From: Sphingomonas sp. SORGH_AS_0950
GTDB lineage: Bacteria; Pseudomonadota; Alphaproteobacteria; Sphingomonadales; Sphingomonadaceae
Assembly: GCF_030818415.1 (NCBI RefSeq)
Contig: NZ_JAUTAE010000001.1
Span: 1,304,501-1,368,500, forward strand
Direction: 5' to 3'
Length of the DNA stretch: 64,000 bases
Shown: positions 35,191 through 43,934 of the stretch, in pieces
Layout: every line of letters begins with the position of its first letter
Position numbering within the stretch: position 1 is the stretch's first letter
Translations under genes and position numbers: made by a program
The notes under the pieces: model-generated
Databases searched by the model: none
What the model was told of the DNA's origin: nothing
Seen by the model: only the letters and a program-made list of their open reading frames with translations

Positions 35191-36651
35191 TTAGGACGAC
35201 GCCCGCCAGCCCAGGCCGAGCGCCTTTTGCAGCGCCACGTAATCGTTGGTCAGCCCGGCCACCGCCTGCGACAGCGACTGGTCGGCGGACACGCGCTGGC
35301 GCTCGGCATCCAGCGTGTCGATCAGGGTCGCGGTGCCCGCGCGGTAACGCTGCTGCATCAGCAGCGCCGAGCGATCCGCCGACGCCTTGGCTCGCGCCAG
35401 TGTCGCCACCGTGTTGCGCCGCGCGCGGAAGCGCGACAGCGCGTCCTCGGCATCGCGCAGCGCCGACAGCACCACGCCGCGATACTGCGCCTCCGCCTCG
35501 TCGCGCGCGCCCTCGGCCTGACCCACACGGGCATTGGCGCGACCGAAGTTCAGCACGTTCCATTGCAGCATCGGCGCGCCCAGCGTCACCAGATTGTCGA
35601 GATCGGTCAGCGCGTCGAGCGAGGTGCCGCCGATGCCGATGATCCCCATCAGGTTGAGCCGCGGGAATTTCGCCGCCTCCGCCACGCCGATCCGCGCGGT
35701 CTGCGCCGCCAGGTTGCGCTCGGCGGCGCGGATGTCGGGGCGACGCTGGAGCAGCGCGGTCGGATCGCCGACCGCGACCTGCGCGGGCGGCAGCGGCACC
35801 TTGCCCGGCTGGCCCAGCCGCTGGTCGAGCGTGCCGGGCGCCTCGCCGATCAGGATCGCCAGCGCGTTGAGATAGGTCTCGACCGAGGCCGAGAGTGGCA
35901 GGATCTGCGCATCGGTGCTCTCGACCTGGTTGCGCAGCCGCTCGACCTCCAGCTGCGAGGCGGCGCCGTTGTTGAACCGCTGAAGCGTCAGGTTCAGCGT
36001 GTCGCGCTGCATCCGCGAGGCGTCGCGCGCCAGGATCAGCCGCTGCTGCGCATCGCGAAGCCCGATATAGGCCTGGGCGACATCGGCGCTGAGCGAAACC
36101 TGCGCATCCGCGACATTGGCCTCGGCCGCCGCCGCGCTGGCGCGCGCCGCCTCCACGGTGCGACGACGGCCGCCGAACAGGTCGATCTCCCAACTGGCGT
36201 CGAAACCCAGGTTGAAGAAGTCGACGCTGGTCCCGCCGCCCGAGCCGCCCGACGCATTGCCGTTCGCGCCGCCCTGCTCTCCCCCGCCACCCAGGTTCAG
36301 CGCGGGCAGATCGGCGTGAAGATAGGTCGCGCTGGCATTGGCGTTGGGCGCCTGATTGGCGCGTTCCAGCCGCAGCGCCGAACGCGCCTGCTTCAGCCGC
36401 GCCTGGGCGACGGCGACATTGGGATTGGACGCCAGCGCCTGCTCTTCCAGCCAGGTCAGCATCGGATCGTTCAGCGTCGTCCACCAGTCGGCGACCGCGG
36501 GCGCGGTCGTCGCCAGCGTGGTGTCGGCGCGGACGAACCCGGCGGGCGGCGTCGCGGCGGAGCCGATGGCCTTGGGCGGCCCGGCATAGTTCGGCCCGAC
36601 GGTGCAGGCCCCCAGCAGGAAGAGCGGGATCAGGGAAAGCTGCTTGCGCAT
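35191..36651 (-). CDS. NodT/TolC-family efflux outer-membrane lipoprotein
   Basis: Outer-membrane channel of a tripartite drug exporter, about 486 residues. The leader MRKQLSLIPLFLLGACTVGPNYAG has a lipobox (LGAC) and the CTVGPNY start typical of NodT proteins. The two TolC repeats show as PAVADWWTTLNDPMLTWLEEQ, LNLGFDASWEIDLFGGRRR (in part), LAQPGKVPLPPAQ-type linkers and GAPMLQWNVLNFGRANARV. It is 8 bp after the MFS transporter gene. ATG 36651 is preferred; upstream in-frame starts lie inside the transporter gene. Confidence 0.92.
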   Translation of the reverse strand: MRKQLSLIPLFLLGACTVGPNYAGPPKAIGSAATPPAGFVRADTTLATTAPAVADWWTTLNDPMLTWLEEQALASNPNVAVAQARLKQARSALRLERANQAPNANASATYLHADLPALNLGGGGEQGGANGNASGGSGGGTSVDFFNLGFDASWEIDLFGGRRRTVEAARASAAAAEANVADAQVSLSADVAQAYIGLRDAQQRLILARDASRMQRDTLNLTLQRFNNGAASQLEVERLRNQVESTDAQILPLSASVETYLNALAILIGEAPGTLDQRLGQPGKVPLPPAQVAVGDPTALLQRRPDIRAAERNLAAQTARIGVAEAAKFPRLNLMGIIGIGGTSLDALTDLDNLVTLGAPMLQWNVLNFGRANARVGQAEGARDEAEAQYRGVVLSALRDAEDALSRFRARRNTVATLARAKASADRSALLMQQRYRAGTATLIDTLDAERQRVSADQSLSQAVAGLTNDYVALQKALGLGWRASS

Positions 36652-36659
36652 CACGGGCC

Positions 36660-38243
36660 TCAATGCATCGCCACGGGGCCGCCCTTGGGCAGCGGACGAA
36701 GGAACAGGACAAGCGGCATCACCATCAGGATGCCGACGCACAGGATGAAGAACAGGTCGTTATAGGTCATCACCAGCGCCTGTTGCTGGATGGTGCTGCC
36801 GATCATGCGATAGGCCGCCTCGCTGCTGCCGAACTGGCGGGTCAGGCCGGACAGCCAGTCCTGCACGGCTTGCGAATTGGCCGACAGCGACTCCTCCAGC
36901 CGTTGCTGGTGCAGGAAGCTGCGCTGGTCCTGCACGGTCGCGATCCCGGCGAGCGCGAACGATCCGCCCAGGTTGCGCGCCGCGCTGAACAGCCCGGCGG
37001 CGTCCCCGGCCTGCGACGGCGGCACCGACGAGATCGCCGCCTGGTTCAGGAACAACATGCCCAGGATCGTGCCGACCCCGCGCAACAGCTGCGAGTCGGT
37101 GAACGAGCCGCCGGTCGAATCCGCCGTCAGCACGGTGTCGATCCCCGCGCTCAGCGCCATGATGCCCAGCCCCAGCCCCACCGCGATGCGGATATCGACC
37201 TTCTTGATGAGGATAGGGGTGAAGGGCATCATCAACAGGCTGGGGATGCCGCTGAGCAGCACGACCTTGCCCGCCTGGAACGCGTTGTAGCCGGCGATCG
37301 AGGCCAGGAACTGCGGGATCACATAGGAGGTGCCGTACAGCACCATGCCCAGCACGATGCCCATGATGACCACACTGCCGAACTGGCGGTCGAGCAACAG
37401 CTTCAGGCGGATAACCGGCCGCGAGGCGACGAACTGGCCCGCGAACAACAGCGCAAAGCCGAAGATCGACAGGATGGTCAGCTCGATGATTTCGCGCGAC
37501 TCGAACCATTGCTCGCGCTGCCCCTCTTCCAGCACGACGGTCAGCCCGCCCAGCCCCAGCGCCAGCCCCGCAATGCCCAGCCAGTCGGCCTTGGCCAGCT
37601 CGGACAGATGCGGCTTCTGGTGCGGCAGGCCGACGAGGAGCAGCGTGACGAGCACCGCACCGACCGGCAGATTCAGGAAGAAGGCATAGTGCCAGCTGAT
37701 ATTCTCGGTCAGCCAGCCGCCGATCAGCGGCCCCATCACGGGGCCCAAAATGGCGGTGACGCCGAAAAAGGCGGTGCCGATCGGCTGTTGCTCGCGCGGC
37801 AGGCGCGTGGCGATGATGGTCAGCGCGGTCGGAATCAGCGCGCCGCCGGTGATCCCCTGCCCCGCGCGCCCGATGATCATCATCGTCAGGTTGGTCGACA
37901 GCCCGCACACCACCGAGAAGCCGGTGAACATGATCGAGGCGATCAGCAGGAAGGTGCGAAGCCCCAGCAGCCGCTCCAGCCAGGCGGACAGCGGGATGAT
38001 GATGATCTCGGCGACCAGATAGGAGGTCGCGATCCACGTCCCCTCGGTACCGCTGGCGCCGATCTCGCCCTGGATGGTGGGCAGCGCCGAGTTGACGATC
38101 GAGATGTCGAGCGTCGCCATCAGCGCGCCGATGCTGCCCGCCGCGACGGCGAGCCAGGCGGTCAGGTCGGCCTTGGCCGGTGTGCCGCCCGGCTGGGCGG
38201 CCGATCCGGCCTTGGCCCCCGTCGGGGCGGCGGCGGCGCTCAC
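36660..38243 (-). CDS. EmrB/QacA-type (DHA2) MFS drug exporter
   Basis: Inner-membrane proton-driven multidrug exporter of 527 residues with about fourteen helices. Typical DHA2 motifs are ATLDISIVNSALPTIQGEIGAS in helix 1, TWIATSYLVAEIIIIPLSAWL, RAGQGITGGALIPTALTII, and GPVMGPLIGGWLTENISWHYAFFLNLPVG (motif C region, given in part). Its start overlaps the stop of the membrane-fusion gene by 4 bp and the outer-membrane gene follows directly, giving a complete EmrAB-TolC-like operon. Substrates unknown. Confidence 0.95.
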   Translation of the reverse strand: MSAAAAPTGAKAGSAAQPGGTPAKADLTAWLAVAAGSIGALMATLDISIVNSALPTIQGEIGASGTEGTWIATSYLVAEIIIIPLSAWLERLLGLRTFLLIASIMFTGFSVVCGLSTNLTMMIIGRAGQGITGGALIPTALTIIATRLPREQQPIGTAFFGVTAILGPVMGPLIGGWLTENISWHYAFFLNLPVGAVLVTLLLVGLPHQKPHLSELAKADWLGIAGLALGLGGLTVVLEEGQREQWFESREIIELTILSIFGFALLFAGQFVASRPVIRLKLLLDRQFGSVVIMGIVLGMVLYGTSYVIPQFLASIAGYNAFQAGKVVLLSGIPSLLMMPFTPILIKKVDIRIAVGLGLGIMALSAGIDTVLTADSTGGSFTDSQLLRGVGTILGMLFLNQAAISSVPPSQAGDAAGLFSAARNLGGSFALAGIATVQDQRSFLHQQRLEESLSANSQAVQDWLSGLTRQFGSSEAAYRMIGSTIQQQALVMTYNDLFFILCVGILMVMPLVLFLRPLPKGGPVAMH

Positions 38244-39439
38244 CGGCGCTGCGCCCCCTCCCGCGCCTCGTTATGCTGGTCCTGCTGCTCGGCGATGCGC
38301 TTCAGCGCGCCCTTGGCCGAACGGGTGTCGACCGTGACGTCGACCGACATGCCGGGCACCATCAGTGCACGGGTCTGATCGTCGGCGTCGACCGCGATGC
38401 GGACCGGCACGCGCTGCACGATCTTGGTGAAGTTGCCGGTCGCGTTCTGCGGCGGCAGCAGCGAGAATTGCGCGCCGGTGCCCGGTGCCACGCTTTCGAC
38501 ATGGCCCTTGATCTCGACGCCCGGCAGCGCGTCGACCTCGATCTTCACCGGCTGGCCGGGACGCATCAGGCCCAGCTGCGTCTCCTTGAAGTTCGCGCTG
38601 ATATAGAGCTGGCTGACCGGCACGATCGACATGGTGCGCGTGCCCGCCTGGACGAACTGGCCGACGCGCACCGTCTTGTTGCCGACACGACCCGCGATCG
38701 AGGCACGGATCATCGTCGAGCCGAGATTGACCTCGGCAGCGTCGAGCTGCGCCCGGGCGGCCTCGCCCTGCGAACGGGCCTGCTGGACCTGCGCGTTCAG
38801 CGTGCCGATGCGGCGACGCGACGCGGACAGCGCGGCATTGGCCGCCGCGACCTTGGCATTGGCCTGACGCGCCTGGTTCTGAAGCTGCGACAGGCGCTCG
38901 CGGCTTTCCGCGCCCGATGCGGCGAGCGGGGTGTAGCGGACGACCTCGGCCTGGGCGAAGGCGGCATCGCTCTGCGCGGCGCGGAGATCGGCCTCGGAGC
39001 GGTCGATCGCGGCCTGCTGCTCGCGGATCTGCGCCCGCACGCCCTGCGCATTGGCCTGGGCGACGCCGATCTGCGCCTCGATCTGCGCGGTCTGGGCGCG
39101 ATAGTCGCGCGTGTCGATCTGGAGCAGCGGCTGGCCCGCCTGGACGTTCTGGTTCTCGCCGACGAACACCTTGTCGACATAGCCCGAGACCTTGGGCGCG
39201 ACGGTGACGGCATCTGCTTGGATATAGGCGTCGTTGGTCGATTGCATATACTGGCCGACGCTCTTGTAATTCGCATACCAGAACACGCCGCCGATCACCG
39301 CGACCGCCGCGACGACAAGCAGGATGACACGGATGCGCCGCTTCTTGGCGGGGGAGGCCGGTGCCTTGTTGTCGTCATCGGGGGTCGTGTCGGCGGCGTT
39401 TGCGCCCTGCCCCTCATTCACTTGGTTAGCATCGGCCAT
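38240..39439 (-). CDS. EmrA/HlyD-family membrane fusion protein
   Basis: Periplasmic adaptor of about 399 residues. After a polar N-terminus and the basic stretch KKRRIR there is one membrane helix (VILLVVAAVAVIGGVFWYANY). The lipoyl/barrel-sandwich half-motifs are YIQADAVTVAPKVSGYVDKVFV and DTRDYRAQ at the front and IRASIAGRVGNKTVRVGQFVQAG at the back, with a long coiled-coil hairpin between (about residues 95-210). The C-terminal beta domain contains SANFKETQLGLMRPGQPVKIEVD. ATG 39439 gives a short cytoplasmic tail; a longer frame to 39502 overlaps the operator region. First gene of the efflux operon. Confidence 0.94.
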   Translation of the reverse strand: MADANQVNEGQGANAADTTPDDDNKAPASPAKKRRIRVILLVVAAVAVIGGVFWYANYKSVGQYMQSTNDAYIQADAVTVAPKVSGYVDKVFVGENQNVQAGQPLLQIDTRDYRAQTAQIEAQIGVAQANAQGVRAQIREQQAAIDRSEADLRAAQSDAAFAQAEVVRYTPLAASGAESRERLSQLQNQARQANAKVAAANAALSASRRRIGTLNAQVQQARSQGEAARAQLDAAEVNLGSTMIRASIAGRVGNKTVRVGQFVQAGTRTMSIVPVSQLYISANFKETQLGLMRPGQPVKIEVDALPGVEIKGHVESVAPGTGAQFSLLPPQNATGNFTKIVQRVPVRIAVDADDQTRALMVPGMSVDVTVDTRSAKGALKRIAEQQDQHNEAREGAQRR

Positions 39440-39510
39440 GCCGGGCCCCCTGTCGATGGAATCAATGGAACTTGGCAGTGTATTTGGACGCACTTGCAGC
39501 ATAAGGCAAG

Positions 39511-39540
39511 ACCATTTATTGAGTTACCTCATAATATGGT
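39511..39540. promoter_or_regulatory. Candidate MarR operator between the efflux operon and its regulator
   Basis: A 30-bp imperfect inverted repeat running from ACCATTTATTGAG to CTCATAATATGGT, with a perfect TGAG/CTCA core at 39520-39531; 10 of 13 arm positions pair. It sits in the 96-bp divergent gap and overlaps the MarR start codon, a common place for autoregulation by EmrR-like repressors. Confidence 0.55.
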
Positions 39541-40009
39541 TGACCGTGACTCTCTCATGCTTCGCTACGGCCGCATCTACATGCGGCTTCACCGGTTGCT
39601 GGACCGCCGCATGGCGGCGCAGGGCGCATCGCTCGCGCGGACCAAGATGCTGCTGTTCATCGCGAACAACGCGCCGGTGCGCGCCGCCGACATCGCCGAA
39701 TGCTTCAGCCTGGCGCCGCGCACCGTGACCCAGGCGGTGGATACGATGGAGCGGGACGGGCTGCTCGTCCGCATCCCGGACCCGGACGACCGGCGGGCCA
39801 AGCGGCTTGCCATCACCGAGAGCGGGCGTCAGGTCATCCGCCAGACCGAACCGCTGCGCCGTGAACTGACCGGCCTGGCGCTCCACAGCCTGACCGAAGA
39901 GGAAGTGGGGCAGTTGAGCATCATTCTCGACAAGCTGGACCAGGCGGTCGGGGCAGAGATCGACGCCCTGCCCGCCGGGGCGTCCGCCGCGTCGCCATCG
40001 CAGGACTGA
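39536..40009 (+). CDS. MarR-family regulator of the divergent efflux operon
   Basis: Winged-helix regulator of 157 residues: an N-terminal dimerisation helix (LRYGRIYMRLHRLLDRRMA), the HTH APVRAADIAECFSLAPRTVTQAVDTMERDG, and the wing IPDPDDRRAKRLAITESG. Its divergent position next to an EmrAB-type operon suggests an EmrR-like repressor relieved by drugs. The start is uncertain: ATG 39536 lies in the inverted repeat, and ATG 39557 (seven codons later) is also possible. Confidence 0.9.
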   Translation: MVDRDSLMLRYGRIYMRLHRLLDRRMAAQGASLARTKMLLFIANNAPVRAADIAECFSLAPRTVTQAVDTMERDGLLVRIPDPDDRRAKRLAITESGRQVIRQTEPLRRELTGLALHSLTEEEVGQLSIILDKLDQAVGAEIDALPAGASAASPSQD

Positions 40010-40053
40010 ACGCCGCGTCGCCTCGACCACCCTTTTCCTCCGATGGCTTTCCC

Positions 40054-40515
40054 TCAGCGCGGTTCGGAATAGAAGCGCAACGCGGGCGGCGGATCGCTCG
40101 GCCGTTCCCCTTGCGCCGCACGATGCGCCGCGCGAACCGCCGCGGCCAGGCTGCCCGGCCGAAACGGCTTGGCGATGCAGCCGATCACCAGCGGATGGCC
40201 GCCGCGTTCCGGGCAGTTGCCGCTCAGGAAGATGCTGGGAATGCCACGCTCGGCCAGCAGTTGCGCAGCGGTCAGCCCGCTGTCGCCGTCCGCCAGCTTG
40301 ACGTCGCACAGGACCAGGTCGGGCCGCTGCGCATCGGCCAGTTCCAGCGCGGCCGACACGGTATCCGCGATGCCGATCACCTTGTGACCGTGCAGGGTCA
40401 GCGCATCCTCGACGAGCATCGCGACCAGCGCCTCGTCCTCGATGATCAGCAGGTCGAGGCCATCGGCATCGAATGCGGAATTATCGGATACCAGTCCCGT
40501 ATTCGCCACCGTCAT
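40054..40515 (-). CDS. Single-domain response regulator
   Basis: Receiver-only protein of 153 residues. The acidic pair is in LDLLIIEDEALVAMLVEDAL, the phospho-acceptor Asp in PDLVLCDVKLADGDSG, the conserved Ser in SIFLSGN, and the Lys in GCIAKPFRPGSL. No DNA-binding domain follows, so output goes through protein contacts, as in other HWE/HisKA_2-linked receivers. The first 35 bp overlap the kinase gene, so the two are translationally linked. Confidence 0.92.
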   Translation of the reverse strand: MTVANTGLVSDNSAFDADGLDLLIIEDEALVAMLVEDALTLHGHKVIGIADTVSAALELADAQRPDLVLCDVKLADGDSGLTAAQLLAERGIPSIFLSGNCPERGGHPLVIGCIAKPFRPGSLAAAVRAAHRAAQGERPSDPPPALRFYSEPR

Positions 40516-41644
40516 GCGGCATGACCAAGATCAGGCACCCATCATCCTCGTTCGTCAGCGTCGCGCGCAACTGATGGCAAAGCCGTGCGACCAGTCGATG
40601 ACGTTCGACAAGATCGACATGGCGTCCCCATCCGGGCCCCTGAAACGCAATGCGCAGCATTTCGTTCCCGCCCGCCCGAAATGGATGCATTGCGATATGC
40701 GGGACCGCCGCGCCGTCTTCCAGCAGCGTGTCGAGCAGCAGCGCCGCCGCCACCGCCCGCTCGATCGGCACCGGGACGGGGCCCTCCGCCGCGACCGCGC
40801 CCACCGCCGCGTCGCCGCGCAACTGCGCGATCACGTCGCCGAACAAGGCCGCCAGGTCGACCAGCCCCGGCTCGGCGGTGGCGTAGAGCGGGCGATGCGC
40901 GCTCGCCAGCACCTGCAACCGCTCGGCGGCGCGCGACAGGGCGGCGCGGGTCGCGGTGTCGCCGGCCGAGCGGACTTCGTGCGACACCAGCCCGATCGCG
41001 ACCTGCAAGGCGTTGCGGACCCGGTGGTTCAGCTCGTCCAGCAAGCGTGCCTGGGTCTCGATCCCGTGCCGCAGCGCCTCCTCGATCCGCAAGCGGTGCT
41101 GCGCCAGTGCGACATAATGGCACAACAGCGTCAGCAGCCGCCGTTCGTCCTCGCCGAACGGCCGGGCCGCGCGCCGACCGAAGCCCAGCGTGCCGAGCAG
41201 CTGATCGCCATGGAGCAGCGGCATGCACAGATAGACATCGATCCCCAGCGAACGGACGAAGGACGTCCGCACCTCGCCGCTTTCCTGGATGTCGGTCAGG
41301 TGCAGCGCCCGGCGCTCGCGCATCGCCTGTCCGCAGGCGGACTGGGTCATGTCGAGCGTCGCCGCCTCGGTGCGTTGCGCGCGCGACAGGCCGCCCGACG
41401 CCTCCAGCCGGACGGAGCGATCGTCGCGGCGGAAATTGAAATAGACGTCGAGATCCAGCTCGTCGCGGATCAGGGCGAACAGCGCATCGATCATCGCCGC
41501 GGGATCGTCGGCGGCCATCAGGCGGTCGGTGGCGGCGGCCACCAGCGCCAGATAGCGGCGCGCCACGTCCGGATTGGCGGTCACCGATCCGATCGCGTCG
41601 TCGGGCAGGGTCAGGGACGCACGGGATGACGGGGAGAGAGCCAC
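40481..41644 (-). CDS. GAF-domain histidine kinase of the HWE/HisKA_2 type
   Basis: Cytoplasmic sensor of 387 residues without membrane segments. A GAF-like domain spans about residues 45-185 (MTQSACGQAMRERRALHLTD, LCMPLLHGDQLLGTLGFGRR). The phospho-acceptor box is ARLLDELNHRVRNALQVAIG with His near residue 207, the pattern of HWE and HisKA_2 kinases. The C-terminal ATPase domain is weakly conserved: I cannot find the usual asparagine box or a clear glycine-rich G-box, only FQGPGWGRHVDLVERHRLVARLCHQL. It may be a degenerate or atypical kinase. The start is GTG. It precedes and overlaps a receiver gene. Confidence 0.85.
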   Translation of the reverse strand: MALSPSSRASLTLPDDAIGSVTANPDVARRYLALVAAATDRLMAADDPAAMIDALFALIRDELDLDVYFNFRRDDRSVRLEASGGLSRAQRTEAATLDMTQSACGQAMRERRALHLTDIQESGEVRTSFVRSLGIDVYLCMPLLHGDQLLGTLGFGRRAARPFGEDERRLLTLLCHYVALAQHRLRIEEALRHGIETQARLLDELNHRVRNALQVAIGLVSHEVRSAGDTATRAALSRAAERLQVLASAHRPLYATAEPGLVDLAALFGDVIAQLRGDAAVGAVAAEGPVPVPIERAVAAALLLDTLLEDGAAVPHIAMHPFRAGGNEMLRIAFQGPGWGRHVDLVERHRLVARLCHQLRATLTNEDDGCLILVMPHDGGEYGTGIR

Positions 41645-41756
41645 GTCTTTCAGATAGCCTTACCGGCCGCCGCCTCCAAGGGGCTAGGTGGCCGTGATGG
41701 GTTAAACCTCGTCCGGGAACGGGCGGAAACGCGGCACCGCCCGCTCCCTGGTCGGA

Positions 41757-43721
41757 TCAGCGCGCCATCGCCGCCGACTGGTCGAGCGGCACGACCGGCA
41801 GCCAGACCCGGCTGGGATTGGCACCGCCACGTTCCAGCGTGATCGTCGCCTTCCGGTAATCGCCCGCCTTGGCCGTGAAGATATTGGGCACGAAGGTCTG
41901 GGGATTGCGGTCGTAGAGCGGGAACAGGCTGGACTGGACCTGGATCATGATCCGGTGCCCCGGCTGGAACACATGGTTCACGGTGGGCAGGCGGAACTTA
42001 TATTCCTGCACCTTGCCCGCCGGGATCGCGGTGGGGTTGGAGAAGCTGTTGCGATAGCGGCCCCGGAAGATGTCGAGGCTGATCGGCAGCTCATAGCCGC
42101 CCATCTTGGGGTCGATCGCATCCTCGGGTGGGAAGACGTCGATGACCTTCACCACGAAGTCGCCGTCGGTGCCGGTCGTGCGCGCGAACAGGTCGGCGAT
42201 CGGCGCGCCCGACACCCGCACCGGCTCGGTCAGGACCGGCCCGGTATAGGTGACGACGTCGGTCCGGCCATCGGCATGACGCTGGTCGCTGACCAGCCAG
42301 TCGCCCCAGCGGCCATCGTTGAAATTGACCGGCCGCGACAGATGCGGAACCGGATTGGCGGGGTCGGAGACATAGGAATCCTCCCCGCTGCCCGGCTTGT
42401 CGAAGCTCAGCCCCTTGTCGTCCGCCAGATAGAGCGGGGTCAGCGGCGCGTCGCACCCGCTCTGACAGGCCAGCGGCCAGCGGGTCAGCCTGTCCCAATG
42501 GTTTTCGCCGGTATTGTAGATGGCGGCGCTGGGCAGGTTGGCGGGTGCGCCGTCCTTCAGATACTGGTTGAACAGCGGCAGGACCATATTTTCGCGGAAC
42601 TGCTTGGCGGTGTCGCCATTCCACTGGAACGGGCCCAGGCTGGTGCCGGTGCGGTTGATCTGGCTGTGCCGCCACGGGCCCATCACCAGGAAGTTGTTGC
42701 CCAGCTTGCCCTTGGCCTTCAGCGCCTCCCACGAGGTGATCGCGCCGTACATGTCCTCCTGGTCCCACAGCCCCTGTTCCCAGATGGTCGGCACGTTGGA
42801 GGGGTTCGCGGCCAGCAGCTTGTCGAGCGCTTGGCCCTGCCAGTAGAAGTCATAGGCGGGATGCTGGACGATCCGCTGCCAGAAGGGCAGCTGGTCATAG
42901 CCCGACTTCCTGGCCCAGTCGTTCGCCGAGCCATGGCGGAAATTCTCGTAATCGTCGTAACCGCCGCTCGACGGCGCCTTGCCCTCGCCCTTGTAGCCGG
43001 TCTGCGACCCGATCCAGCCGATATTGGCGAAGCGGAAGGCCCCGTAATGGAACCAGTCGTCCCCCATCCAGCCGTCGATCATCGGGCTTTCCGGCGCGGC
43101 GACCTTCAGCGCGGGGTGCGGATGGAGCAGCGCCATGACGACGGTGAAGCCCTCGTACGAGGACCCGATCATCCCGACCCGGCCATTGGACTGGGGCAGG
43201 TTCGCCTTGTTCACCAGCCAGTCGATCGTGTCATAGGCGTCGGTCGTGTGATCGACCTTGGTCGCGTTCAGCGGGCCGATGACCGGACGCGTCACGACAT
43301 ATTCGCCCTCCGAGCCATATTTGCCGCGAATGTCCTGATAGACGCGGATATAGCCCGCCTTGACGAACTCCTCGTCGGCCAGCGGCAGCGCCTCGATCAT
43401 CCTGGTGCTGTCCGACCGCTTGGCGCGACCGGCGGCGTTATAGGGGGTGCGGGTCAGCACGATCGGCGCGTTCACCGCGCCCTTGGGTATCACGATGACG
43501 GTGTAGAGCTTCACGCCGTCGCGCATCGGGATCATCACCTCGCGCTTGATGTAATCGCGCTCGGCGACGTCGGTCGGCGGGGTGAAATGGGCGGGAATGT
43601 CGCTGACCGTGGAGTCGGTCACGACCTGGACGGGCGTGGAGGCGGCGGGGGTCTGTTGGGCCGAGGCCGGGGACAGGATCGCGAGCGCGCTCGCGGCAAG
43701 CAGGCAGGTGCGGAAGGTCAT
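41757..43721 (-). CDS. Alpha-amino-acid ester hydrolase (CocE/S15-type hydrolase)
   Basis: Secreted alpha/beta-hydrolase of 654 residues with a signal peptide (CLLAASALAILSPASAQQ). The match to alpha-amino-acid ester hydrolases, known for acting on beta-lactam precursors, is strong: YQDIRGKYGSEGEYVVTRP, the nucleophile serine in GMIGSSYEGFTVVMALLHPH, APESPMIDGWMGDDWFHYGA, the Asp in GLWDQEDMYGAITSWEALK, and the His in VMGPWRHSQINRTG. The acidic DDW/EDM residues fit the carboxylate cluster that binds the substrate amino group. The C-terminal X-Pro-peptidase-like jelly roll is present. It stands alone; a hairpin without U-tract lies after the stop (41715-41748). The physiological substrate is unknown. 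Confidence 0.9.
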   Translation of the reverse strand: MTFRTCLLAASALAILSPASAQQTPAASTPVQVVTDSTVSDIPAHFTPPTDVAERDYIKREVMIPMRDGVKLYTVIVIPKGAVNAPIVLTRTPYNAAGRAKRSDSTRMIEALPLADEEFVKAGYIRVYQDIRGKYGSEGEYVVTRPVIGPLNATKVDHTTDAYDTIDWLVNKANLPQSNGRVGMIGSSYEGFTVVMALLHPHPALKVAAPESPMIDGWMGDDWFHYGAFRFANIGWIGSQTGYKGEGKAPSSGGYDDYENFRHGSANDWARKSGYDQLPFWQRIVQHPAYDFYWQGQALDKLLAANPSNVPTIWEQGLWDQEDMYGAITSWEALKAKGKLGNNFLVMGPWRHSQINRTGTSLGPFQWNGDTAKQFRENMVLPLFNQYLKDGAPANLPSAAIYNTGENHWDRLTRWPLACQSGCDAPLTPLYLADDKGLSFDKPGSGEDSYVSDPANPVPHLSRPVNFNDGRWGDWLVSDQRHADGRTDVVTYTGPVLTEPVRVSGAPIADLFARTTGTDGDFVVKVIDVFPPEDAIDPKMGGYELPISLDIFRGRYRNSFSNPTAIPAGKVQEYKFRLPTVNHVFQPGHRIMIQVQSSLFPLYDRNPQTFVPNIFTAKAGDYRKATITLERGGANPSRVWLPVVPLDQSAAMAR

Positions 43722-43934
43722 GGAAAAAACGGATCCCCCTCTGGATCGGTTGATGCGCCATCGTGCCGCGACGGAAGCGTCAGGGCAACTGTCCGGCTAC
43801 CTATGGTACATTATATCATTGACGTGCAAGGGCTCCGCGCGCCGCAAGCTTTCCTTTCGACGCCCCGCCCCATAGACTAGTCAGACATGTGCCGGGATCG
43901 GCGCGCGGACATCGGCCCGGAAGGAAGCAGCCAA

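Noticed and set aside
38180..39535. Long N-terminal extension in frame with the MarR gene
   Set aside because: It is antisense to the EmrA and EmrB genes; MarR homology starts only near 39536-39557.
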